From the NCBI RefSeq assembly GCF_014204945.1, contig NZ_JACHMN010000003.1, forward strand, positions 2,604,001-2,668,000: DNA of 64,000 nt, given 5' to 3'. A program made the translations under genes and the position numbers. This DNA is from Allocatelliglobosispora scoriae. GTDB lineage: Bacteria; Actinomycetota; Actinomycetes; Mycobacteriales; Micromonosporaceae. Position 1 is the first letter of the stretch, and each line of letters begins with the position of its first letter. The notes beneath the pieces were generated by a model. The model was given only the letters and a program-made list of their open reading frames with translations. It searched no databases and was not told where the DNA came from. Positions 34,319 through 43,700 of this stretch are shown here, piece by piece.

Positions 34319-35331
34319 GCACCACCACGAGAGCGGGCGCTCTCGGCTACCACCTCCCGTCAGCGCTGCGCCTGGGCGAGCACGCCGCCCGCCGGGTGCT
34401 GCGGCTCGAACACGGCGCCAACGCGCTGCCGATCGGCCACATCCTGTGCTATCTGGGACTCTTCGCCTTCGCGCTGACGAGCCCGTGGTCGATGGCGCCG
34501 CTCGTCGCGGTGCCGACGTTCACGCTGCTCCTGCTGCTCAGCTACTCGATCACCATCGGGGTGCTGCACATGCACGCGCACCGGCCGCTCTTCGTCGGTG
34601 CCGGGGCCAACCGGGTCCTCGATGTGCTGTGCTGCGTGCCGAGCTGGCTGTCGGCGGCCGAGATGCGCACCGTCCATGTCGTCAACCACCACCGGTTCGA
34701 CGACGGGCCGGGTGATGTCACGTCGACGGTGACCTATGAGCGAGGGCTGCGGGCGCTGTGGTACTGGCTGCGCTACGCCTACATCGTCCGGCGGGCCACG
34801 GTCCGCTCGCTCTTCGCCGCCGATGCCTCGGCACAGCGGCGGCTGCGCCGGCGTACCTTCGTGATCGATCTGTCCCTGGTCCTGGCCGCGATGGGCGTGC
34901 TGACGGCCGTCTTCCCGCTGCGGATGCTCGTCTTCTACTGGGTGCCGTTCCTGCTGACCCACCTGACCTCGGGTTACTTCGCCTGGCTCACCCACGCGCC
35001 CGCGCGGGCCTTCGAGGGCGGCAGCGCGTCGATCAACACGGTCGGCAACGTGCTCAACTTCTTCATCTTCAACCAGGGCTACCACAGCGTGCACCACCGC
35101 TACCCCGGCATCCACTGGACGGAGATCCCCGACAAGCTCGACTACATGCTGGGGATCGAGCCGGAGGTGATCGTGCCCTACTGGGTCACCCTGCACTCCG
35201 CGTGGCGGATCGTGGCGCCGGACCGGTTCCGCAACGCCCCCTTCGGCACCCGCTGGCAGGCGAGGCTCGAACGCCGCCTCGCCGCGGGATCGGCCCGGTC
35301 CCGCAGGCTGCCCTGGTTCGCATGGATCTGA
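34315..35331 (+). CDS. Membrane fatty-acid-desaturase-family di-iron enzyme
   Basis: 338 residues with about four to six membrane segments. Three His boxes: HMHAH (85-89), HVVNHH (121-126) and HSVHH (257-261). These are the ligands of membrane di-iron desaturases, hydroxylases and carotenoid ketolases. Position in an isoprenoid operon suggests the substrate could be a terpenoid or an acyl chain attached to it, but this is inference. AAAGGAG precedes the ATG, which overlaps the previous stop. Confidence 0.85.
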   Translation: MSTTTRAGALGYHLPSALRLGEHAARRVLRLEHGANALPIGHILCYLGLFAFALTSPWSMAPLVAVPTFTLLLLLSYSITIGVLHMHAHRPLFVGAGANRVLDVLCCVPSWLSAAEMRTVHVVNHHRFDDGPGDVTSTVTYERGLRALWYWLRYAYIVRRATVRSLFAADASAQRRLRRRTFVIDLSLVLAAMGVLTAVFPLRMLVFYWVPFLLTHLTSGYFAWLTHAPARAFEGGSASINTVGNVLNFFIFNQGYHSVHHRYPGIHWTEIPDKLDYMLGIEPEVIVPYWVTLHSAWRIVAPDRFRNAPFGTRWQARLERRLAAGSARSRRLPWFAWI

Positions 35332-36236
35332 TCGACGGGCCCCACGATCCGCCGCTGCCGAGGCGGCTGGAGTTCGACTTCGCCCGGCCGTGCCCGCCGG
35401 ACTGGATGGCGGGCAGCCTGCCCTACTCCTGCCTGCTCAACGCCTACAGCATCGTCTTCCCGGCGCTGGAGACGATCATGGTGCGCCACGTCGCGCGGGC
35501 CGCGCGGCGGGTCCCGGCCGACACCGATCTGGCGGCGGTCCGCGGCTTCCTCCAGCAGGAGGGGTCGCACGCCCGCGAGCACCGCCGGTCGATGGAGTGC
35601 ATCAGCGCGCAGGGCTTCCGCGTGACCAGGACCCACAACCTCACCCATCTCCTGGTACGCCTGACCGACGCCCTCCTGCACCGGGTTCTGCGCCCGCTGT
35701 TCGGACACGGCTTCGCCGTCGCGATCTTCGCCGCCGCCGAGCACTGGACCGCGTCGCTCGCCGAGACATCGCTGCGCCCGAGCCCGTGGCTCGCCTCGGT
35801 CGGCCGCCTCGACCAGCCGGAGCCGCCGGGCGACCTGTCGGAGATGGAGGTGCTCTTCCTCTGGCACGTGGCGGAGGAGCTGGAGCACAAGACGGTCGTC
35901 GCCGACCTCTTCGACACCCTGGGCGGCTCGCAGCTGTCGCGGGTGGGCGGGTTCCTGCTGGCGACGCCGGTCTTCCTGCTGCTGACCGCGATCGGGTTCG
36001 CCTCCATGCTGGCGCAGTCGCCCCGGGTGCTGGGGCCGGTCGAGTGGCGGCGGATCGGGCGCTGGCGCGGCCTGCTGCGCCTGGTCCGGACCGACCTGCA
36101 GGAGATCCCCGGTACCTACCGCGCCACGATCAGGTCCTACCTGCGCCGGGGGTTCCATCCGTCCGATCACGACACCGAGGCACTGGTCGGTCTGGCCTTT
36201 CTCCGTCTGGCCCAGCTGCGAACGGAGCAGGCGTAG
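35322..36236 (+). CDS. Predicted metal-dependent hydrolase (PF10118-like), ferritin-like
   Basis: 304 residues. Helical protein with two carboxylate/His motifs spaced as in ferritin-like di-iron folds: QQEGSHAREH and WHVAEELEHKTV, plus AAAEHWTASL. This fits the PF10118 metal-dependent hydrolase family, whose reaction is poorly defined. A hydrophobic stretch near residue 210 (FLLATPVFLLLTAIGF) may associate with membranes. ATG 35322 overlaps the desaturase stop, making it the last gene of the isoprenoid operon. Confidence 0.8.
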   Translation: MDLIDGPHDPPLPRRLEFDFARPCPPDWMAGSLPYSCLLNAYSIVFPALETIMVRHVARAARRVPADTDLAAVRGFLQQEGSHAREHRRSMECISAQGFRVTRTHNLTHLLVRLTDALLHRVLRPLFGHGFAVAIFAAAEHWTASLAETSLRPSPWLASVGRLDQPEPPGDLSEMEVLFLWHVAEELEHKTVVADLFDTLGGSQLSRVGGFLLATPVFLLLTAIGFASMLAQSPRVLGPVEWRRIGRWRGLLRLVRTDLQEIPGTYRATIRSYLRRGFHPSDHDTEALVGLAFLRLAQLRTEQA

Positions 36237-36306
36237 ATTCCTCCTCGGGGGCCGGCCGGCATGGTGCGGTCGCCGTCCCGGACCCTGCGCTCATGAGCAC
36301 GACGAC

Positions 36307-37446
36307 TTATGAAACAGGCCGTAGTGCGGTCTCGTGGATGGAGCGGATTCTGCGCCGGGTGTCGGGGCGCAGTCTGCGGCTGATCAGGCTGCTGGCGCAG
36401 GCGATCGTCTCCGGTCGGCTGGGCAGGAGCTGTGGTGCGATCTCGTGTGCGGTGAGTAGTCGTTGCGCTGCGTGTTCGGCGTCATCGAGCTGTAGTTGGA
36501 CGGCGCACATGTTCAGATGCCACAGCGAGGCGCCGAAGGTGTCGTCAGGGCATGGTCCGGCGAGGTCGTGGGCTCTGGCGAACTGCCCGGTGGCATTGGC
36601 GATCTTCATGGCCCACAGGCCGACGTCGGCCACCTGGTCGATGCCGGTGTCGAGCAGGTCAGTGCCGCTGCCGTCCAAGCTCAGGAGTGCCGTGGCGTCG
36701 CGAACCTGATCGGAGCCGTCGGAGATGCCGATGTGCGCGTGTACCAAGCCCTCGATCAGATGCAGTGCCGCCGAGCCGCACGCGTCGGAACGGGTTGCCG
36801 GTCTGATCTTGGGGACGCTGCTGACGATGGCGTGTGCTGCCGCGAGTTCGCCATCCTCCATGGCGAACACGGCTTGCAGGGCCAGCACGGTGTCGAGGAG
36901 CGCGCGGGAGCGGGCGTTCGCCGCGGCCGTCTGCGCGATCTTGACGGCGAGCCACGCTTCGCCGTGGTGGCCGAGCATTCGTAACGACAGCGCGAGGTCG
37001 TAGCAGACGTGCGCGGTCTCCTGCGGTAGATCAGTGGGGGACATCCTGCGCAGCAGAGCGGGCGCCAGTGCTGCGGTGCGGGCGAAGTCGCAGCGCATGC
37101 GGGCCTCGCGGAGCGCGGTGATCTCAGCGTGCAGGCCGTCCGGGTGCACCGCTGGTCGGCCCGGTGCGGCGAGCGCAACGAGGGCGCGGCGCGCCTCGGT
37201 GCCGAGTTGCCTCCGCCATGCCTGATCGGGTAGCTCTGCTGCCAGCAGGCTGACCAGATCGTGGTCCAGCGCTGCGGCGACCAGCGTCAGAGCGGTGATG
37301 GTGAAATCGCTGTTGGTGCCGTTCTCGATCCGGGAGATGGTCGAATTGCTGACGTTGGCTGCGCTGGCCAGTCTGCGCTGGCTCCATCCACGTCGCCTAC
37401 GCAGGTAGGCGACCCTTCGTCCCAGATCAGAGGTCATCGCCGTCAC
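36307..37446 (-). CDS. XRE-family regulator with TPR-like C-terminus
   Basis: 379 residues. N-terminal HTH (LGRRVAYLRRRRGWSQRRLA, then NVSNSTISRIENGTNSDFTI, about residues 8-65). The rest is a helical repeat region rich in Ala and Leu, as in actinobacterial regulators that sense ligands or partners. GTG 37446 or ATG 37437 could start it. Codon choice looks less GC-biased than in neighbours (many TTG and GAT-type codons), hinting at a different origin, though I did not compute it. Confidence 0.85.
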   Translation of the reverse strand: MTAMTSDLGRRVAYLRRRRGWSQRRLASAANVSNSTISRIENGTNSDFTITALTLVAAALDHDLVSLLAAELPDQAWRRQLGTEARRALVALAAPGRPAVHPDGLHAEITALREARMRCDFARTAALAPALLRRMSPTDLPQETAHVCYDLALSLRMLGHHGEAWLAVKIAQTAAANARSRALLDTVLALQAVFAMEDGELAAAHAIVSSVPKIRPATRSDACGSAALHLIEGLVHAHIGISDGSDQVRDATALLSLDGSGTDLLDTGIDQVADVGLWAMKIANATGQFARAHDLAGPCPDDTFGASLWHLNMCAVQLQLDDAEHAAQRLLTAHEIAPQLLPSRPETIACASSLISRRLRPDTRRRIRSIHETALRPVS

Positions 37447-37546
37447 CCGTATTCACCGGGAAACCGTAGTGCGCAGGCTGCCGGAAGCCCCGCAACGACA
37501 CGGCGGTGACCCGCTGATTCGGCCGTCGCGGAGTGGTAGCGCGCCG

Positions 37547-37852
37547 TTATCGGAAGCGCCGGTCAGGCAGATTTCTGCGGGTGCGGCGGACGATTTCATG
37601 CAGCGCGGTGTCCACGGCGCCGGCTACGGTCTCGCGGCTGCAGACCAGGTAGGCGTCGCGACCGTTGTGGCGCCATACCTCGACGACGACCCCGGATCGT
37701 CCGGGGAACAGGTAGGCCTGTCTGATCGCATCGCCGATCGAGATTCCGCCCAGGTCGCCATGCTCCTCCAGGACCAGTCGTGCGTCGCCGAGATCGCCGA
37801 TCGCCGATCGCGCAGCCTGCAGGAGTGTCTGCGAGTTGATGTCCTGTGACAT
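37547..37852 (-). CDS. Small protein of unknown function, 101 residues
   Basis: MSQDINSQTLLQAARSAIGD leads into a mixed alpha/beta sequence with GDAIRQAYLFPGRSGVVVEV and YLVCSRETVAGAVD, ending in an Arg-rich tail. I do not recognise it. GGGGAG 5 nt upstream supports ATG 37852 over an in-frame upstream ATG. It lies upstream of the XRE gene on the same strand (100-bp gap), so the two may be functionally linked. Confidence 0.6.
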   Translation of the reverse strand: MSQDINSQTLLQAARSAIGDLGDARLVLEEHGDLGGISIGDAIRQAYLFPGRSGVVVEVWRHNGRDAYLVCSRETVAGAVDTALHEIVRRTRRNLPDRRFR

Positions 37853-38068
37853 GTTGACTCCCCGGGGACATGAACACGCTGAACTGGAGATCACATTGTG
37901 TTTGCCGCATTTCGGGCGAGGCAAGTTATCGGTGGATGAATGATGGATTCATGTCACGTGCGCGGCTGCGGCAAGGCTGTGAACAGCACACATAGATGAT
38001 TTCGGGCGGATGGAGTGTTCCGCAGATGCAACAGTGTGCAGTCGGGCGGCGCCGGTCGGAACGCACGG

Positions 38069-39166
38069 TCAACCTCGCTGTCTGGGCGGAGGAGCACCAC
38101 GCCTGGGCCCGGAACCTTCTTGCGCAGGGGGTCCGGCCGGCAAGTGCTCTGAGGGGACTGCGCCGGCGCGCACCCGCCGTCGGTGACGGTCCACGGAGTC
38201 GACGCTCCAGGTTCCATGGAGAACGTCGCGACGCAGGAGGATGACGCGCATCGGGATGACCCGGGGGACCTGGCGGGACCAGCTCCGGCGGACCGGCCCG
38301 CGGCGCAGCAGGCGCACCCCGACGATCGTGTAGAGCCACAGGTAGAGGCTGTCGAAGAAGGGCCGGGTCGGGACCGCGCCGTGGACGGCTGCCATCCGGG
38401 ACTCGATGTCGCGCATCCACTCCAGCAGGAACGTGACCGAGACGCCCCCGTCGGTGCAGGTGGTCCGGAGCCCGCTGCGGCGGTCGTCGGCCGCGTCCTG
38501 GTAGTCGTCCACGACCTGCAGCATCGCGCCGAGGTCGTGCAGCAGCTCCTCGTCGGTGGCGGAGAGCCCGGGGACGACGAGGCTGCACAGCACGACCACG
38601 CCCCGGCCGCCCTTGGCGAGGGCGAGATCCCACACCTGCTGGTCGGTGAGGTCCGAACCGGCCTGCTTGAGCGACTCCAGCTGGCTGTCGTGCAGTTCGG
38701 TCAGCACCCGGTAGGCGGCGGGGTGTGTGGCGCGGGGCGCCCGCTCGGCGAGGGCCCGGTAGACCGCGGCCAGCAGGTGCTCCACTGTGGTACGGGGCTC
38801 GAGGTCGCCACCGGCGAAGAGCGCGCTCAGCCGGGCGCCGACGGTGTCGTCGTCGAACTCGTCCAGCGCGTCGTCATAGAGCCGGGTGAAGACGCCGGCG
38901 AGGATCGACACGTCCGGCCGGGGCGGGGAGCCGACGAGCCGGACGTAGTTCTCCATCAGGTAACTGCCCTTGATGCCCCAGGAGAGCAGCTGATCGTGCA
39001 GATAGGCCCGGTCGGCCGGGTCGGCGGCCTCGGTGATCATCGGAGTGACGACGGACTCGAAGGCGGCTGTCAGGTCCCGGCAGCGGGCGTTGGAGTAGAA
39101 CATGACGGGCAGGCATCGCCGGGCGCAGCGGGCGAGCGCGACGACGTGCCCCCAGGAGTGCGACAT
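38069..39166 (-). CDS. Class I isoprenoid (terpene synthase/prenyltransferase-like) enzyme
   Basis: 365 residues. An all-helical protein with two Asp-rich metal motifs: YDDALDEFDDD (Asp98, Asp99, Asp102) and VVDDYQDAADD (Asp220, Asp221, Asp224). It is not close to standard polyprenyl synthases and fits the broad class 1 isoprenoid enzyme group. The last ~70 residues are a low-complexity Arg/Pro-rich extension with no domain look, so the true C-terminus may be degraded or read through. It lies 2 kb from the other isoprenoid genes. Confidence 0.7.
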   Translation of the reverse strand: MSHSWGHVVALARCARRCLPVMFYSNARCRDLTAAFESVVTPMITEAADPADRAYLHDQLLSWGIKGSYLMENYVRLVGSPPRPDVSILAGVFTRLYDDALDEFDDDTVGARLSALFAGGDLEPRTTVEHLLAAVYRALAERAPRATHPAAYRVLTELHDSQLESLKQAGSDLTDQQVWDLALAKGGRGVVVLCSLVVPGLSATDEELLHDLGAMLQVVDDYQDAADDRRSGLRTTCTDGGVSVTFLLEWMRDIESRMAAVHGAVPTRPFFDSLYLWLYTIVGVRLLRRGPVRRSWSRQVPRVIPMRVILLRRDVLHGTWSVDSVDRHRRRVRAGAVPSEHLPAGPPAQEGSGPRRGAPPPRQRG

Positions 39167-39283
39167 CTGCGGTCCAGCCTCGTGTCGAGCCGGTGGATGA
39201 TGGCTGCAATATACCGCTGAAATCTACGCAGGAATGTCAATGTGTCATCCGGTGAAGGGTGGCGGCCGCAGAGCGTTCCGCTC

Positions 39284-39312
39284 ATTTAAATAGAGTTCCA
39301 CTCTATCTAAAT
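39284..39312. promoter_or_regulatory. AT-rich inverted repeat, candidate operator
   Basis: ATTTAAATAGAG (39284-39295) and CTCTATCTAAAT (39301-39312) match at 11 of 12 positions around a 5-nt centre. It stands out in very GC-rich DNA, 61 bp before the lipoprotein start and 118 bp from the divergent isoprenoid gene start. A dimeric repressor site is the simplest reading. Confidence 0.5.
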
Positions 39313-39372
39313 GTGGTAGCGTGCCGATCGAGGTTGCCGATCGGTCGCCGTCAGATTCGAGAGAGTGGGCAC

Positions 39373-39741
39373 ATGATGGCTTCCAGGGCAGGCTCCGTGC
39401 TGTTGGTCGCGGCGGCATTCATGCTGGGCGCGTGCGGCGACAGTGCCGACAGCGGTTCGCCGGGTGCGCCCAGCGGCCCCGCTACGACGGCTGCCGCGGT
39501 CAGCGCCGTCGACGCCGCCAAGCTGTGCGACTTCCTGCGTTCGGAGATTCCGCGGCTGAGCGCGGTCGGATCCGAGGTGGGGAGACTGGCTCAGCTCACC
39601 GGGCACCTCTACACGTGGGGCGAGGAGCAGAAGGTCGTGGGCAAGATGGACGTCGAGCAGCTCACCAAGCAATCGTGTCCCGACGTGAGGGCCGCCGTGC
39701 TCAAGCTTCTCGGCGAGGACAGCTTCTCGAACGTCTTCTGA
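39373..39741 (+). CDS. Small lipoprotein
   Basis: 122 residues starting at tandem ATG codons (39373, 39376). Signal peptide ends in a lipobox FMLGACGD, so Cys25 or so would be lipidated. The mature part has a Ser/Gly/Pro linker and a small helical domain with two Cys (KLCDFLRSEIPRL and KQSCPDVRAAV). It resembles the DUF3558-like class of actinobacterial lipoproteins only loosely. Possibly controlled by the inverted repeat upstream. Confidence 0.75.
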   Translation: MMASRAGSVLLVAAAFMLGACGDSADSGSPGAPSGPATTAAAVSAVDAAKLCDFLRSEIPRLSAVGSEVGRLAQLTGHLYTWGEEQKVVGKMDVEQLTKQSCPDVRAAVLKLLGEDSFSNVF

Positions 39742-39888
39742 GTACGGACGCGCGATGCTCACATGCCGGAAAACGGACCGTCACATGCTGCGGGTATCCT
39801 CACTGTAGCCGTTTCGGTCCCAATTGTTGACCACTCGGGGCGCGCTCGTCACAAGCACGCCACAAGCTTCGTAACCGATGATGCGCGC

Positions 39889-40749
39889 ATGACGATGAAA
39901 TCGACGATGCTCCGTGTATTCGTCGCCGGTCTGGCGGTCCTGACGGCCACCATCGGCGTGACGACCGTCGTTGGCCAGCCGGGCGTCGCCACCCCGTGCC
40001 AGCGGTCGGTCGCGATCGACCCGCAGGCGACCGCGGCCGAGGCGGCCGGCACGCTGACCTTCACGGTGCACACCGGATCATGCGCCGCGGCCGGTTCCGT
40101 CTCCTACACGGTCACCGACGGCTCCGCGCGGCGGCAGGGAGACTTCCAGCTGGCCGCCGGGGTGCTGCAGTGGGCCGCGGGGGACACCTCCAGCCGCGAG
40201 ATCCGTGCGGTCATCGTCAACGACAACGTCACCGAGGCCCTGCTGGAAGACTTCACGGTCACTCTCGTCAATCCCAGCTCGACCGTTCGGATCCCGTCCG
40301 CCGTCGGTCAGGGCCGCATCTTCGACAACGACACCACGACACGCGGGGTGACCCTCGACAGCCGGCTCTGCCTGCTGGGCGGCGAGCCCACCGTGCGGAT
40401 GCTCGGCTCCACGCCCCGGCCGCTGGTGTCTCCCACGCCGAAGCCGGTGACTCCGTGCACGATCGAGCCCGGCAACATCATCAACGTGCCGTTCAGCACC
40501 AACCTGCCCCGGCCGACCGATCAGACGGTGCTCTTCCAGACCTACGACGGCGACCTGTTCGGCTACCTCGACTACGTGCCGGTGAACAAGGTCGTGACGC
40601 TGCCGGCGGGATCGGCGACCGTCTACGTCCCCGTGCAACTGCTGCCGCACGCGTTCACGCAGACCGGCAAGTACTTCCAGATCGGGATCTCGAACTACTC
40701 GTCCGGCTTCGTGGTGGCGGGTAGCGGCCGGGTGACCGTCTGGCACTAG
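39889..40749 (+). CDS. Secreted protein with Calx-beta-like domain
   Basis: 286 residues. Signal segment MLRVFVAGLAVLTATIGVTT, then a Calx-beta domain (about residues 35-150) with the hallmark DFTVTLVNPS and the end motif GQGRIFDND. A second beta-rich, Pro-rich region follows without a known domain. Calx-beta domains often bind Ca2+ and occur in adhesion-type proteins. ATG 39889 is chosen because the signal peptide follows. Its stop overlaps that of the convergent regulator by 3 bp. Confidence 0.8.
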   Translation: MTMKSTMLRVFVAGLAVLTATIGVTTVVGQPGVATPCQRSVAIDPQATAAEAAGTLTFTVHTGSCAAAGSVSYTVTDGSARRQGDFQLAAGVLQWAAGDTSSREIRAVIVNDNVTEALLEDFTVTLVNPSSTVRIPSAVGQGRIFDNDTTTRGVTLDSRLCLLGGEPTVRMLGSTPRPLVSPTPKPVTPCTIEPGNIINVPFSTNLPRPTDQTVLFQTYDGDLFGYLDYVPVNKVVTLPAGSATVYVPVQLLPHAFTQTGKYFQIGISNYSSGFVVAGSGRVTVWH

Positions 40750-43700
40750 GTGAGCAGTGCCATGTTGGCCAGGGTCGCTGATTCCAGACCCCGGTCGTTG
40801 ATCTCGCGGCAGAGCGCGAGCGCCCGGCTGAAATGGTCCAGGGCGCTCGCGTGGTCGCCTCGGGAGACGTGGATGAGGCCGATGGCGTTGGAGGTGTCGG
40901 CCTCGCGCCGCTTCTCGCCGATGCGGTGGCGGATCGCCAGGGCGAGGGCGAAGTGGCGCAGGGCGCCGTCCTCGTCACCCGTGGCCAGGTGGGCTTCGCC
41001 GATGTTCTGCAGCACCGCGCCTTCGAGGTGGGCGTTGTCGATCTCGCGCGCCAGCCGCAGCGCTCGCTCCAGGGCGGCGAAGGCGCGGTCGGAGTCGCCC
41101 ATCTGGATGTAGATGTCGGCGATGTTGTTGAGCGCCAGGGTGATCCCGGGCAGGTGGTTGTCGGCGGTGTGCAGGTCGAGGGCCTGCTGGAACGCGTCGG
41201 CGGCGGCCGGGAGCCGGCCGAGTTGGGCGTACGCGTGGGCGATGTTGTTCAGGGCCATGCCCTGTCCTCGCTGGTCCCCGCCGTCGCGCATGAGTTCCAG
41301 GGCCTGGGTCAGCTGTTCCAGGGCGCTGTCGTGGTGGTGGGTGACGTTGTGCGCGACGCCCAGTCCGCTGCGCATCAGGCGTTCGGCGACGGGATCGTCC
41401 AGGCGCAGCGCCGCAGCGAGGCCCTCGCGGCAGATCTCGGTGTAGTCCGACCAGTAGCCCCGGTGGGTGTAGTAGCTGGCGAGCAGGTAGGTCAGCTGCC
41501 ACGTGGTCTGGAGCTGGCGGTGCTCGGTGGCGTGCCGGGCGATCGGCAGCAGGTTGGGCCGTTCGGTGTCGAGGAAGGACAGGACCCGGGCGGTGTCGGC
41601 GAGGAAGGGCATCTCGGGCGGCGGGGTGTCCCAGGAGAGCTTGACCCGGTCCCGGGCGGGCTCCAGCGCATGGTTGGCCCGGTCCGCCATCGCCAGGTAC
41701 CAGGTGAGGATCGCGTCCAGGGTCTCGGCCTGCTCGTCCGGTGCGCAGCACTCGATCGCGTAGAGCCGGATCAGATCGTGGAACCGGTACCGTCCGCTCG
41801 CCACCTCGGTGACCAGGTGCGCGACGGCGAGCTCGTCGAGCGCGTCCTGAACCGGCTGACCGGCGAGCGCGGCGGCGAGGTGGGCGCTGAAGGTGGGGCC
41901 GGGCTGGTTGCCGAGCCGTCGGAACAGGGTCGCGGCGAGCGGGCTCAGCGCCTGGTAGGCGGTGGCGAAGACGGCCCGGACGGTCCGCGCGTCGCCGGGC
42001 ACGCTCAGCGCGCCCAGCCGGTCCTCGCCGGTCAGGTCGGCGACGAGCTCGGCGAGCAGGCGCTGCGGCCGGGCGGCGAGCTTGGCGGTGGCGATGCGCA
42101 GGGCCAGCGGCATTCGCCCGCACAGGTCCACGAGCTGGTCGGCGCAGGACTGCTCGCGGTCGACGCGGGCGTCGCCGAGGACCCGTCGCAGCAGGACCGA
42201 CGCATCTTCGCGGGTGAGGGTGTCGAGATGGACGGCGGTGACCTCGTGATCGAGCGCGAGCGCCGCGAGCTGGTGACGGCTGGTCACGATCAGCATGCTG
42301 TCGGAGTTGGGCGGGACCAGCGGCGCGATCTGCCGCGCGGAGCTGGCGTTGTCGAGCAGGATGAGCATCCGCCGCTCCTGCAGCGCCGACCGGTAGAGGC
42401 CGAGGTTGGCCGGTGTCGCCTCGCCGCTGATGCCGAGGGCCCGCAGCAGGTGGGTCAGTGCCTCCTCGGTCGGCATCGCGGTCGCCGGGTCGTGTCCGCG
42501 CAGGTCGAGGAAGAGCTGGCCGTCGGGGAAGCGGTCGAGGAACTGGCGCGCCCAGTGCACGGCGAGCGCGGTCTTGCCCATGCCGCCGGGTCCGGAGATC
42601 ACCCCGACCCGGCAGGTCCCGTCGAACATGCCGCGCAGCACGGACTCCTCCTCGGCGCGGCCGGTGAAGTGGCCGACGCCGGGCGGCAGCTGGGCCGGCC
42701 GCGGTGTGCTCGCGGCCGCGGATCCCTCCAGCTCGAGCATGGGGTCGCGGCGCAGCACGGCGACGTTGAGACGTTGCAGCTGCGGGCTCGGCTCCACCCC
42801 GAGTTCATCCGAGAGGTGGGTACGCAGCCGCTGGTAGGCCTCGATCGCGCTGGCGTGCCGACCGGACCGGCACAGGGCCAGCATGAGCGTTCCGACCAGG
42901 CGTTCCCGGACCGGGTTGGCGGCGAGGAGCCGCTCGATCTCGTCGACGGCGGTCGCGTGCTCGCCGAGGCGCAGCCGGGCGTCCCAGAGGTCGTCGAGCG
43001 CACTCAGCCGGGCCTCGGCGAGCCGTTCCACCTCGGCCGCCGCCCAGCCCGACGGCTCGCCGTCCTCGAAGGCGGTGCCGCGCCACAGCGCCAGCGCGTC
43101 GAGCAGGCAGGTGACCGCCTCGGCGGCCGCACCCCTGGCCAGCGCCTGCCTGCCCTCGGCCACGCGCTCGTCGAAGCGGGTGATGTCCACATCGGTGGTG
43201 GGCAGGTTGAGCAGGTAGCCCGAGTCGCGGGTGACGAGGATGCCGGGCAGCCCGCAGTCGTCGAGGGCCTGGCGGACCCGGGCGATGTGCGAGTAGAGGG
43301 ACTGGGTGGCGGTCCGGGGCGGATCGTCGCCCCAGAGCGCGTCGATCAGCCGGAGGTGGGAGACCGGGCTGCCGGTACGCAGTCCCAGCAGCCCGATGAG
43401 GGTGCGCTGCCTGCTGCCGACGAGGTTGGCCGGTCCGCGCGGGCCGATGACCTCGATCGGGCCGAGCAGGCGTACCGTCTCCGCTCCGGGCGCGGCGAGC
43501 TGCCGCCGGTCCTCGTCGATGTGGTCGCGCAGCGTGGCGAGCTTGCCCTGCTCGGCGGGGGTGGCGCCGAGCAGGCGGATCAGGGTGTCGAAGCGGTCCG
43601 TCGGGGGCAGCGTCTTGCCGGTGAAGTAGTGCGCGATCATCCCCGCCGACCAGCCGGTCCGGGCGGCGAGGGCACGATAGCTCAGCTCCGCGCCGCCTCG

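Noticed and set aside
36237-36306. Regulatory structure after the isoprenoid operon
   Set aside because: The gap is GC-rich but I found no convincing hairpin or palindrome.
37853-38068. Gene in the gap between the 101-residue protein and the isoprenoid enzyme
   Set aside because: Frames here are short, without a ribosome site or protein-like composition; I see nothing definite in this stretch.
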